Shown here in pieces: positions 1 to 5,230 of a DNA stretch of 5,373 bases (within the stretch, counting starts at the first letter, position 1; each line of letters begins with the position of its first letter). The DNA is taken from positions 13,091 through 18,463 of the forward strand of contig DDBM01000166.1 in NCBI GenBank assembly GCA_002333125.1, written 5' to 3'. The notes under the pieces are model-generated. The model saw nothing but the letters and a program-made list of their open reading frames with translations. It did not search any database and was not told the origin of the DNA. The translations under genes and the position numbers were made by a program. This DNA comes from Moraxellaceae bacterium UBA2032 (GTDB taxonomy: Bacteria > Pseudomonadota > Gammaproteobacteria > Pseudomonadales > Moraxellaceae).

Positions 1-1
1 C

Positions 2-196
2 AAAAAATCTTCAAAGTCTAAAAAAGCTAAAAAGTCAGATTTGCCAAGCGATAATAAGTCCTCTACTGTTACAGATAAAACAGAGGGTAAAAATATGCCT
101 GCCTTAACCGAAAAAGACTTAATTGATGATGATTATGTGTTATTTGCTGCGTTAAATGTACTCAAAGGGGCAGCATTTTGGCAGCCTAAACTATGA
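2..196 (+). CDS. C-terminal end of probable S41 carboxyl-terminal processing protease (partial)
   Basis: An open frame enters from the left edge and stops at TGA 194-196, giving the last 64 residues of a protein. The first half is a Lys/Ser/Asp-rich, probably disordered linker. The end, around DDDYVLFAALNVLKGAAFW, resembles the conserved tail of S41 (CtpA-type) periplasmic processing proteases, where an acidic stretch is followed by a short A-L-x-x-L-K-G helix. S41 proteases trim or degrade periplasmic and cell-wall-associated proteins, and in pseudomonads a ctpA gene lies a few genes from hisFAHB, which fits this context. The PDZ domain and the Ser/Lys catalytic dyad lie outside the window, so the family call rests on the tail and on synteny. 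The stop overlaps the ATG of the next gene (ATGA), so the two are probably cotranscribed and translationally coupled. Confidence 0.6.
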   Translation, partial: KKSSKSKKAKKSDLPSDNKSSTVTDKTEGKNMPALTEKDLIDDDYVLFAALNVLKGAAFWQPKL

Positions 197-816
197 TTTT
201 TGATGAGTCACACGCGCCCAAACACACCTTTGTGGAACAGGCCGAAGTAAGTGACAAAGAAATTATTGTAGATACCCTAACGCGTGCTTTTTGGGATGAC
301 CCGATGTATGGCTGGTTAGCCCAACATGATGAATATTACGGCGCACGTTTTAGACGTATTTTTGATATTTATTGGGAAAATTTTGCACTGCCTTTTGAGC
401 AAATTTGGACAACCGAAGACCGTTTAGGGGCAGCGTTATGGTCGCCGCCTAATTGTTGGAAATTAGGTTTGGTCGAAGAATTACTCTTTTTACCCGATTG
501 GATTGCGGTAACGGGCTTAAAAAACTTGTATTCGCGGTGGCGCGCCATAGAAAAAGTTCAGGCAAAACATCCACACATACCGCATTGGTATTTAATGGCG
601 GTGGGGGTTGCTCCCGAAGCGCAAGGGCAGGGCTATTGTTCTAAGCTGCTTAAACCTGTGTTAGATATTTGCGACCGTACCAAAACTCCTGCCTATTTAG
701 AAAACTCTAATGCCCAAAACACCCGTATGTACGAGCGTTTTGGCTTTAAAGTAACTGAAGAGTTAGACATTGCCCAAGGTGTAAAGCTGTGGTTAATGTG
801 GCGTGAGCCGCGTTAA
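193..816 (+). CDS. GNAT family N-acetyltransferase
   Basis: This 207-residue protein is a cytoplasmic GNAT-fold enzyme that would transfer an acetyl group from acetyl-CoA to an amine; the substrate cannot be read from sequence. The N-terminal half is rich in Trp and aromatic residues (AFWDDPMYGWL at 32-42, GAALWSPP at 79-86), as in the puromycin-acetyltransferase-like subgroup. Motif A spans about 131-155 (HWYLMAVGVAPEAQGQGYCSK), with the pyrophosphate-binding loop Q144-G-Q-G147-Y-C149. Motif B follows with YLENSN 168-173 and YERFGF 180-185. The last small residue of the loop, usually Gly or Ala, is Cys149 here. The ATG at 193 overlaps the preceding TGA, and no strong Shine-Dalgarno sequence is close, so translational coupling to the upstream gene is likely. 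The next gene converges with one base between the stops. Confidence 0.88.
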   Translation: MIFDESHAPKHTFVEQAEVSDKEIIVDTLTRAFWDDPMYGWLAQHDEYYGARFRRIFDIYWENFALPFEQIWTTEDRLGAALWSPPNCWKLGLVEELLFLPDWIAVTGLKNLYSRWRAIEKVQAKHPHIPHWYLMAVGVAPEAQGQGYCSKLLKPVLDICDRTKTPAYLENSNAQNTRMYERFGFKVTEELDIAQGVKLWLMWREPR

Positions 817-817
817 A

Positions 818-1273
818 TTACAAATCAAACTCACTGGCATCAAGACCTAATTCACGGCATATAGTGCGTACGGTTTGTTTTTCGTCATTATCAAAATTAC
901 CATCAGATGCGCCAATGACACAGCACACACGCACCATGAGTTTAGCAGCATCGGGATTGCCTTTGAGTTTAGCCACTATCTTTAAGGCTTCAGCTTTACC
1001 GATTTCGTAATCAAATTCAAATTTTGACGTAATTTTATTAAAAGATTCAATCACATCGGCATTATCAAATACTTTTAATTCGTCAGAGTTATTAATAAAA
1101 CCAAACATTTTGCGTTTTTCTTCGGGGCTAACATTACCGTCACTAGCGGCTACCAACGCACAACCTGCAATTACCGCGTTTAAAAAGTCTTTGTTTTTAA
1201 ACTTAGTGACTTCGTTAGATAATTTAGTGCTAACGTCTTTACCCATTTGTTTAAGTGAATCCAAAAATCCCAT
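818..1273 (-). CDS. TerB-like (tellurite resistance TerB domain) protein
   Basis: This 151-residue protein is all-helical in character and has the TerB signature twice: AASDGNVSPEE at 42-52 and GASDGNFDNDE at 121-131. The paired Asp and Glu residues of this motif form the acidic metal-binding face in TerB-fold proteins. Length and N-terminus (MGFLDSLKQMGKDVSTKL) match stand-alone TerB of ter clusters. No terA, terC, terD, terE or terZ neighbour is in the window, so a tellurite phenotype should not be assumed; solitary TerB proteins are linked more loosely to stress and envelope functions. AGGGG lies seven bases upstream of the ATG and is a good ribosome binding site. The gene is 114 bp downstream of hisF on the same strand and might be reached by his read-through or use its own promoter; I see no convincing one. 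It ends one base from the convergent GNAT stop. Confidence 0.88.
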   Translation of the reverse strand: MGFLDSLKQMGKDVSTKLSNEVTKFKNKDFLNAVIAGCALVAASDGNVSPEEKRKMFGFINNSDELKVFDNADVIESFNKITSKFEFDYEIGKAEALKIVAKLKGNPDAAKLMVRVCCVIGASDGNFDNDEKQTVRTICRELGLDASEFDL

Positions 1274-1387
1274 TACTTTTCCCCTAAAACTATGTAAATT
1301 GAGCCTAAAACTTAACAGATGCTATAGGCTTTATCAATTAGGCTTATGTTGTAAAGATGCGGCGTTTTTGTGTGAGTCTGTTTACTA

Positions 1388-2152
1388 TCAAAGCTCTCGC
1401 ATCACAATCCCTTGTGCTGTTAAAAAGGCTTTTGCTTGTGGCACCGTATATTCCCCAAAGTGAAAAATACTTGCGGCTAATACCGCATCGGCACGACCTT
1501 GCAAAATGCCATCGGCCAAGTGTTGTAAATTACCCACACCGCCCGAGGCAATCACAGGCACACTCACCGCATCACTCACCGCACGTACCACACCCAAGTC
1601 ATAACCATTTTTAGTGCCGTCTGCATCCATACTGGTGAGTAAAATTTCACCTGCGCCATATTGAGCCATTTTAATTGCCCATTCAACCGCATCAATGCCT
1701 GTATCTTTGCGGCCACCATGGGTAAAAATATCCCATTTGTTTGGGGCAATACGTTTGGCATCAATGGCTACCACAATACATTGTGAACCAAAACGGTCAG
1801 CAGCAGCGCGTACAAAATCGGGGTCATACACCGCCGCCGAGTTAATACTTACCTTGTCTGCGCCTGCATTAAGCAAATTACGAATATCATCGAGTTTACG
1901 AATGCCACCGCCTACCGTTAACGGTACAAACACTTCGCTAGCCATGCGCTCAACAATTTTGAGGGTTGTATCGCGGCCTTCGTGGCTGGCGGTAATATCT
2001 AAAAAAGTGATTTCGTCTGCGCCTTGTTGGTCGTAGCGTTTGGCTACTTCGACAGGGTCACCTGCATCACGAATATCTAAAAACTGCACACCTTTAACCA
2101 CACGGCCTTTATCAACATCTAAACAAGGAATAATACGTTTTGCTAAGGTCAT
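1388..2152 (-). CDS. hisF: imidazole glycerol phosphate synthase cyclase subunit HisF
   Basis: HisF is the (beta/alpha)8-barrel subunit of IGP synthase. It uses ammonia delivered by HisH to convert PRFAR to imidazole glycerol phosphate and AICAR, the latter feeding purine synthesis. The protein is 254 residues, close to the usual length, and starts with the family N-terminus [21 protein letters not shown]. The two catalytic aspartates are D12 (PCLDVD) and D131 (VVAIDAKR). The phosphate-binding loops are GGGIR 81-85 and ASGGVGN 202-208. The half-barrel duplication shared with HisA is visible in the matching strand-loop pattern. A TAGG element about seven bases before the ATG is a plausible ribosome binding site. 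It is the last his gene of the cluster; 139 bp of repeat-containing DNA separate it from hisA upstream. No canonical terminator follows it. Confidence 0.98.
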   Translation of the reverse strand: MTLAKRIIPCLDVDKGRVVKGVQFLDIRDAGDPVEVAKRYDQQGADEITFLDITASHEGRDTTLKIVERMASEVFVPLTVGGGIRKLDDIRNLLNAGADKVSINSAAVYDPDFVRAAADRFGSQCIVVAIDAKRIAPNKWDIFTHGGRKDTGIDAVEWAIKMAQYGAGEILLTSMDADGTKNGYDLGVVRAVSDAVSVPVIASGGVGNLQHLADGILQGRADAVLAASIFHFGEYTVPQAKAFLTAQGIVMREL

Positions 2153-2172
2153 GATTTTGCCTATCGATTTTT

Positions 2173-2285
2173 CCCTCCCCCTAAGTTAGGGGAGGGGTAG
2201 GGTGGGGTTTCAATCGCTTTCTTTTTGTTAGGAGAGGGCGAGGTGAGGTCAACCCCCTCCCAGCCTCCCCCTTATCAGGTGGAGG
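2173..2285. repeat. composite C/G-rich palindromic repeat in the hisF-hisA gap
   Basis: Two related hairpin units face each other. Unit one is CCCTCCCCCTA, loop AGT, then TAGGGGAGGG (2173-2196, one bulged C). Unit two is CCTCC...GGAGG around TTATC (2264-2285). The flank after the first hairpin (2185-2213, GTTAGGGGAGGGGTAGGG...) recurs in decayed direct form at 2227-2252 (GTTAGGAGAGGGCGAGG...), and the arm 2189-2209 is also roughly complementary to 2251-2271, so a long stem can form. It fills nearly the whole gap, lacks a T-tract on the transcribed strand, and resembles REP/BIME or small MITE-like intergenic repeats. Confidence 0.8.
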
Positions 2286-2291
2286 AGTGAA

Positions 2292-3023
2292 TTATTCAGC
2301 ATCAGCCAACAATTGGGCTTCGGCTAAATTTAACGTACCTTCATAAATAGCGCGGCCTGTAATGGCACCAATCACGCCATCGTGGGCAACGGTCTTTAGG
2401 CGGCTAATGTCGTCTAAGTTGGTTACACCACCCGAGGCAATAACGGGTAAGCCGCAAGCACGTGCTAAAGCAGCAGTTGCTTGCACATTCACGCCTTGCA
2501 TCATGCCATCACGGGCAATATCGGTGTACACAATCGAGCTAACACCTGCAGCCGCAAAGCTTTTGGCCAAATCTTCGGCTTTAACTTGAGACACTTCTGC
2601 CCAACCATCGGTAGCAACCCAGCCATCTTTGGCATCAATGCCCACAATAATTCGGCCATGAAATTCGCGGCACGCATCAATCACAAATTGTGGGTCTTTG
2701 ACGGCTTTAGTGCCAATAATCACCCAAGTAACGCCTGCTTTAATGTAGGTTTCGATGGTCTCTAAAGAGCGAATACCACCACCAATTTGAATCGGTAGCG
2801 CATTATATTTTTTGGCAATCGCTTTAACCACCTCACCATGAATTGGTGTGCCTGCAAACGCGCCGTTTAAATCAACTAAATGTAAACGACGTGCGCCTTG
2901 CTCTACCCAATGAGTCGCCATGCCAACAGGGTCATCCGAAAATACGGTGTCGTCTTCCATGCGCCCTTGTTGTAGGCGTACACATTTACCGTCTTTAAGG
3001 TCGATTGCGGGAATAATTAACAT
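2292..3023 (-). CDS. hisA: ProFAR isomerase HisA (1-(5-phosphoribosyl)-5-[(5-phosphoribosylamino)methylideneamino]imidazole-4-carboxamide isomerase)
   Basis: HisA catalyses the Amadori-type isomerisation of ProFAR to PRFAR, the substrate of HisH-HisF. The protein is 243 residues, typical for the family, with the N-terminus [20 protein letters not shown]. The catalytic pair is D8 (AIDLKDG) and D130 (IVGIDAKDG). The phosphate loops are GGGIR 81-85 and ASGGVTN 196-202, and the RDGMMQG stretch at 171-177 is the conserved loop of HisA. The neighbouring genes confirm HisA rather than the bifunctional PriA type. A weak GAGA motif five bases before the ATG is the only visible ribosome binding site. 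Palindromic repeats lie on both sides (hisH-hisA and hisA-hisF gaps), so its translation is not tightly coupled to either neighbour. Confidence 0.98.
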   Translation of the reverse strand: MLIIPAIDLKDGKCVRLQQGRMEDDTVFSDDPVGMATHWVEQGARRLHLVDLNGAFAGTPIHGEVVKAIAKKYNALPIQIGGGIRSLETIETYIKAGVTWVIIGTKAVKDPQFVIDACREFHGRIIVGIDAKDGWVATDGWAEVSQVKAEDLAKSFAAAGVSSIVYTDIARDGMMQGVNVQATAALARACGLPVIASGGVTNLDDISRLKTVAHDGVIGAITGRAIYEGTLNLAEAQLLADAE

Positions 3024-3061
3024 AAAATTCTCAAATAAAATTCTGGTTTATTGACGTTTTA

Positions 3062-3133
3062 ACCCTCACTCTAGCTCTCTCCCTGTGGGAGAGAGAACTC
3101 CCTCTCCCTGTGGGAGAGGGTTGGGGTGAGGGT
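3062..3133. repeat. double-hairpin palindromic repeat in the hisA-hisH gap
   Basis: Two perfect nine-base-pair hairpins with identical TGT loops stand side by side: CTCTCTCCC/GGGAGAGAG (3075-3095) and CCCTCTCCC/GGGAGAGGG (3100-3120). They are enclosed by an outer eight-base-pair stem, ACCCTCAC (3062-3069) with GTGAGGGT (3126-3133), so the RNA could fold into a three-way junction. Sequence of this style (CCCTCTCCC-N3-GGGAGAGGG beside CCCTCACCC) is a widespread intergenic repeat in proteobacteria. No T-tract follows on the minus strand, so it is not an intrinsic terminator. Confidence 0.85.
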
Positions 3134-3154
3134 GGATCAAAACGCTAACTGCTC

Positions 3155-3787
3155 TTAAACACGCCATTCAACAAAATTTTTGAGCAATTGTAAGCCCATT
3201 TTTTGGCTTTTTTCGGGGTGAAATTGCACCGCAAATAAATTATCGTGTGCAATAGCAGCAGAAAAATCTACGCCATATTGTGTGCGGCCAGCAATCAATG
3301 CAGCATTAGCCACCTCAACATAATAACTATGCACAAAATAAAAGCGGCTGTTTTGCGGAATGTCGCGCCATAACGCATGAGTAATGGTGTGATTAACTTC
3401 GTTCCAACCCATGTGCGGCACTTTTAAGCGTGCGCCGTTTTCGGTTAAATAATGGCCAAAAAACTTTACCTTACCGTCAAACATACCCAAGCAATCTACA
3501 CCGCCGTTTTCTTCGGAATGTTGCATTAGGGCTTGCATCCCTACACAAATAGCTAATATCGGTTTTTGTTGGGCGGCTTCAAAAACTTCGGCATCTACGC
3601 CAACCGCTTTCATGCCTGCAATACAATCACGCATTGCGCCCACACCCGGAAACACCACACGGTCGGCACTGCGCACCAACGCAGGGTCGTGGGTTACAAT
3701 TACTTTGCTTGCGCCCACATGCTCTAAGGCTTTGGCGACAGAGTGCAAATTACCCATGCCATAATCTAACACTGCAACGGTTGTCAT
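3155..3787 (-). CDS. hisH: imidazole glycerol phosphate synthase glutamine amidotransferase subunit HisH
   Basis: HisH is the class I (triad) glutaminase of IGP synthase; it hydrolyses glutamine and channels ammonia through the HisF barrel. The protein has 210 residues, a normal length. The nucleophile is C81 in LAICVGMQ, and the His/Glu partners are H190 and E192 in VQFHPEKS. The N-terminal [14 protein letters not shown] and the oxyanion-loop region FPGVGAM (46-52) are family hallmarks. The elbow reads CVGMQ, as usual for HisH, where other amidotransferases have CxGxQ. The start lies one base after the hisB stop (TAA-C-ATG), indicating translational coupling, with AAAGG about ten bases upstream inside hisB. 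After its stop, a 131 bp gap with a double palindrome leads to hisA. Confidence 0.98.
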   Translation of the reverse strand: MTTVAVLDYGMGNLHSVAKALEHVGASKVIVTHDPALVRSADRVVFPGVGAMRDCIAGMKAVGVDAEVFEAAQQKPILAICVGMQALMQHSEENGGVDCLGMFDGKVKFFGHYLTENGARLKVPHMGWNEVNHTITHALWRDIPQNSRFYFVHSYYVEVANAALIAGRTQYGVDFSAAIAHDNLFAVQFHPEKSQKMGLQLLKNFVEWRV

Positions 3788-3788
3788 G

Positions 3789-4382
3789 TTATAGACTGCC
3801 TTTGGTGGACGGCATTTGACCTGCCATACGCTCGTCTAACTCTACCGCCATGCGTAGGGCGCGGGCAGTGGCTTTAAAAATACTTTCAATTTGATGATGG
3901 GTATTACGACCACGCAAATTATCAATATGAATCGTAATATTAGCGTGATTAACAAAGCCTTGAAAAAATTCGTAAAACAAATCTACGTCAAAACCGCCCA
4001 CACTCGCGCGAGTAAACTCAACATTAAAATCTAAATGAGGGCGACCCGAAATATCAATCACGACGCGTGACAAGGCTTCGTCTAAAGGCACATAACTATG
4101 ACCCACACGGCGAATGCCTTTTTTGTCACCAATCGCTAAAGCAAAAGCTTGGCCAAGGGCAATACCACAATCTTCGGCACTGTGATGGTCGTCAATTTGC
4201 GTATCACCTTGACAGATAATATCAATATCTATTAAACCATGACGTACAATTTGGTCGAGCATGTGGTCTAAAAAGGGCATACCTGTGTTAAGTTGACCTT
4301 GACCTGTTCCATCGAGGTTAATACTTGCGGTAATTTGGGTTTCTTTGGTGTTACGAACCACCTCAGCTTGGCGCGCCGTCAT
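3789..4382 (-). CDS. hisB: imidazoleglycerol-phosphate dehydratase (monofunctional HisB)
   Basis: This enzyme dehydrates imidazole glycerol phosphate to imidazole acetol phosphate in a manganese-dependent reaction. From the ATG at 4382 it has 197 residues, the usual size of the monofunctional enzyme in pseudomonads. Metal-binding and catalytic motifs are present: FLDHM 37-41, DDHHSAED 64-71, the [16 protein letters not shown] stretch at 125-140, and NTHHQIE 160-166. The C-terminus ends in [10 protein letters not shown], strongly conserved in the family. No N-terminal HAD histidinol-phosphatase domain is fused, unlike in enteric bacteria. A longer frame beginning at TTG 4415 is excluded because that codon overlaps the promoter -10 box; the ATG has AAAGG eight bases upstream. 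It is the first gene of the cluster and sits one base before hisH. Confidence 0.98.
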   Translation of the reverse strand: MTARQAEVVRNTKETQITASINLDGTGQGQLNTGMPFLDHMLDQIVRHGLIDIDIICQGDTQIDDHHSAEDCGIALGQAFALAIGDKKGIRRVGHSYVPLDEALSRVVIDISGRPHLDFNVEFTRASVGGFDVDLFYEFFQGFVNHANITIHIDNLRGRNTHHQIESIFKATARALRMAVELDERMAGQMPSTKGSL

Positions 4383-4414
4383 GTTATTTGCCTTTGCTAG
4401 AATATCAAAAACCA

Positions 4415-4444
4415 ATTATAACGTGCTTATGCCTGTGATGTTAA
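4415..4444 (-). promoter_or_regulatory. sigma-70 promoter of hisBHAF
   Basis: On the minus strand, TTAACA (4444-4439) and TATAAT (4420-4415) are separated by 18 bp, matching the sigma-70 consensus at 5 of 6 and 6 of 6 positions. The expected transcript start near 4408 gives a leader of about 25 bases before the hisB ATG, with AAAGG as ribosome binding site. The leader is too short for a histidine leader-peptide attenuator, so regulation of that type is not indicated. The promoter lies in the intergenic space shared with the divergent acetyltransferase gene. Confidence 0.8.
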
Positions 4445-4484
4445 TTTTTTAGTCTTAAAACCTTCATCTAAAAGAGTTAATAAT

Positions 4485-4871
4485 ATGCCTGTTATTGTGA
4501 GTGCCGAAAAAAATATTAGCCCCGAATTAGCCCAAAGTTTAACTAAACTCTATGACAGCAGCCCTGAGTTTAGTGATGGCGCAGAAGCGATTGATAAAGC
4601 CAACGACATTTTAAGTGACGATGGCGTGTTATATGTGGGTTGGTTTAATGGTAAAGCGGTGTCGGCTATTATGGCGAGCGGCACAGCAGCACAACGTTTA
4701 TTACACAATATTGTGGTGCATCCTGCTAATCGAGGCAGGGGCATTGCTGACCGTTTATTGAGCGAAACCTGTCGTTTAGAGCGTGAGCAAGGTTCGAGTT
4801 ATTTTGTGGCAGGTTGTACGGCAATTGCACGATTATTGCGTATTGATGCAGCACGACAGCAAAAAAGTTAA
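4485..4871 (+). CDS. small GNAT-fold protein, PanZ-like acetyl-CoA sensor family
   Basis: This 128-residue protein is a minimal GNAT domain. The acetyl-CoA-binding segment is LHNIVVHPANRGRGIADRLL at 73-92, with the loop R83-G-R-G86-I-A88 fitting R-x-x-G-x-A. The size, the MPVIV start and the VLYVGWFNGKAVSAI strand region resemble the PanZ/PanM family. In enterics PanZ binds acetyl-CoA and promotes self-cleavage of aspartate decarboxylase PanD, tying pantothenate and CoA synthesis to acetyl-CoA level. The specific family is my inference by resemblance; the C-terminal third (after about 105) is divergent and lacks a clear motif B, so a generic GNAT enzyme is the alternative. AAGAG about eight bases before the ATG is a reasonable ribosome binding site. 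The gene is divergent from hisB across 102 bp; I see no convincing promoter of its own. Confidence 0.82.
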   Translation: MPVIVSAEKNISPELAQSLTKLYDSSPEFSDGAEAIDKANDILSDDGVLYVGWFNGKAVSAIMASGTAAQRLLHNIVVHPANRGRGIADRLLSETCRLEREQGSSYFVAGCTAIARLLRIDAARQQKS

Positions 4872-4920
4872 AAAGTAGTGTTTTTTATAGGCAAAAAAAT
4901 AGGTGTCGTTTTAAAAAGCC

Positions 4921-4949
4921 TTGACGCAAGCTAGGCTTTGCGTTTTAAT
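4921..4949 (+). promoter_or_regulatory. tRNA-Phe promoter with GC-rich discriminator
   Basis: TTGACG at 4921-4926 and TTTAAT at 4944-4949 are spaced by 17 bp, a good sigma-70 arrangement. The bases after the -10 (ACGCGCCTCC) are GC-rich, like the discriminators of stable-RNA promoters under stringent (ppGpp/DksA) control. The predicted start near 4956 leaves a leader of about nine bases before the mature tRNA 5' end at 4965. The spacer contains an inverted repeat, described separately. Confidence 0.7.
4924..4946 (+). terminator. possible weak terminator of the acetyltransferase gene, inside the tRNA promoter
   Basis: ACGCAA (4924-4929) pairs with TTGCGT (4938-4943); two further pairs (G4930-C4936, C4931-G4935) can form past a bulged T4937, leaving a TAG loop. 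Only four T residues follow. This could end transcription of the gene stopping at 4871, but the stem is short and bulged and it lies between the tRNA -35 and -10 boxes, so it may be incidental. Confidence 0.35.
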
Positions 4950-4964
4950 ACGCGCCTCCGACGT

Positions 4965-5040
4965 GGCCCGATAGCTCAGTCGGTAGAGCAGAGGATTGAA
5001 AATCCTTGTGTCGCTGGTTCGATTCCGGCTCGGGCCACCA
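4965..5040 (+). tRNA. tRNA-Phe (anticodon GAA)
   Basis: A complete 76-base cloverleaf. The acceptor stem pairs GGCCCGA with TCGGGCC over seven bases, followed by discriminator A and an encoded CCA. The D arm is GCTC-AGTCGGTA-GAGC. The anticodon stem is GAGGA/TCCTT (with one G-T pair) around the loop TTGAAAA, so the anticodon is GAA at 4998-5000. The variable loop is GTGTC, and the T arm is GCTGG-TTCGATT-CCGGC. Identity elements agree with bacterial tRNA-Phe, which charges phenylalanine for UUU/UUC codons. It has its own promoter upstream and a terminator 20 bases downstream, so it is monocistronic. tRNA 3' ends are common integration targets, which matters for what lies to the right. Confidence 0.97.
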
Positions 5041-5059
5041 TGATTTTGTTGTAACATCA

Positions 5060-5086
5060 AAGACTTGCATTATGCAGGTCTTTTTT
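5060..5086 (+). terminator. rho-independent terminator of tRNA-Phe
   Basis: AAGACTTGCA (5060-5069) and TGCAGGTCTT (5073-5082) form a ten-base-pair stem with one G-T pair and a TTA loop. The 3' arm runs into six T residues at 5081-5086. It begins 20 bases after the tRNA CCA end. Confidence 0.88.
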
Positions 5087-5108
5087 GTTTATGGGCTTTT
5101 ACTTTCCA

Positions 5109-5127
5109 TGTAAGCACTTTGTAAGCA
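5109..5127. repeat. phased direct repeat TGTAAGCA x2
   Basis: TGTAAGCA occurs at 5109-5116 and again at 5120-5127, an 11 bp period (about one helical turn), so a bound protein would see both on the same DNA face. It lies between two facing terminators, just downstream of the tRNA. Tyrosine recombinase arm-type and excisionase sites can look like this, but an eight-base repeat can also arise by chance. Confidence 0.45.
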
Positions 5128-5183
5128 AATTTCATCAACGATATAAAATACAGGCCTTTTAAATCACCTAAATATGCCATTCC

Positions 5184-5209
5184 AAAAAAGAAAAACCGCC
5201 CGTAGGCGG
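5184..5209 (-). terminator. rho-independent terminator of the small minus-strand gene
   Basis: Read on the minus strand, CCGCC-TACG-GGCGG (5209-5196) is followed by TTTTTCTTTTTT (5195-5184). The loop is of the very stable UNCG class closed by a C-G pair. It begins 21 bases beyond the stop codon of the partial minus-strand gene ending at 5231 and so most likely terminates that transcript. Confidence 0.88.
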
Positions 5210-5230
5210 CAATACTGCAAAAGTTTTTCA

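Noticed and set aside
1302..1344. Inverted repeat AGCCTAA/TTAGGCT after hisF, with a nearby TAGGCTT direct repeat, as a hisF terminator
   Set aside because: The arms are only seven bases with a 29-base loop and no T-tract follows, so it is not a credible intrinsic terminator.
1110..1463. Plus-strand frames overlapping terB, hisF, hisA, hisH and hisB (for example 1110-1463, 1695-2036, 2481-2765)
   Set aside because: They lie antisense to well-recognised genes and their translations show no recognisable protein character.
3062..3133. Hairpins in the his gaps as transcription terminators or a CRISPR array
   Set aside because: No T-tract follows on the minus strand, essential his genes lie downstream, and there are no regular spacers.
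4383..4415. N-terminal extension of HisB from TTG 4415
   Set aside because: The TTG overlaps the -10 box and would precede the predicted transcript start; the ATG at 4382 has a ribosome binding site and gives the usual family length.
5070..5180. 36-residue minus-strand frame starting MAYLGDLKGLYF
   Set aside because: It has no properly spaced ribosome binding site, lies immediately after a strong minus-strand terminator, and ends inside the tRNA terminator stem.
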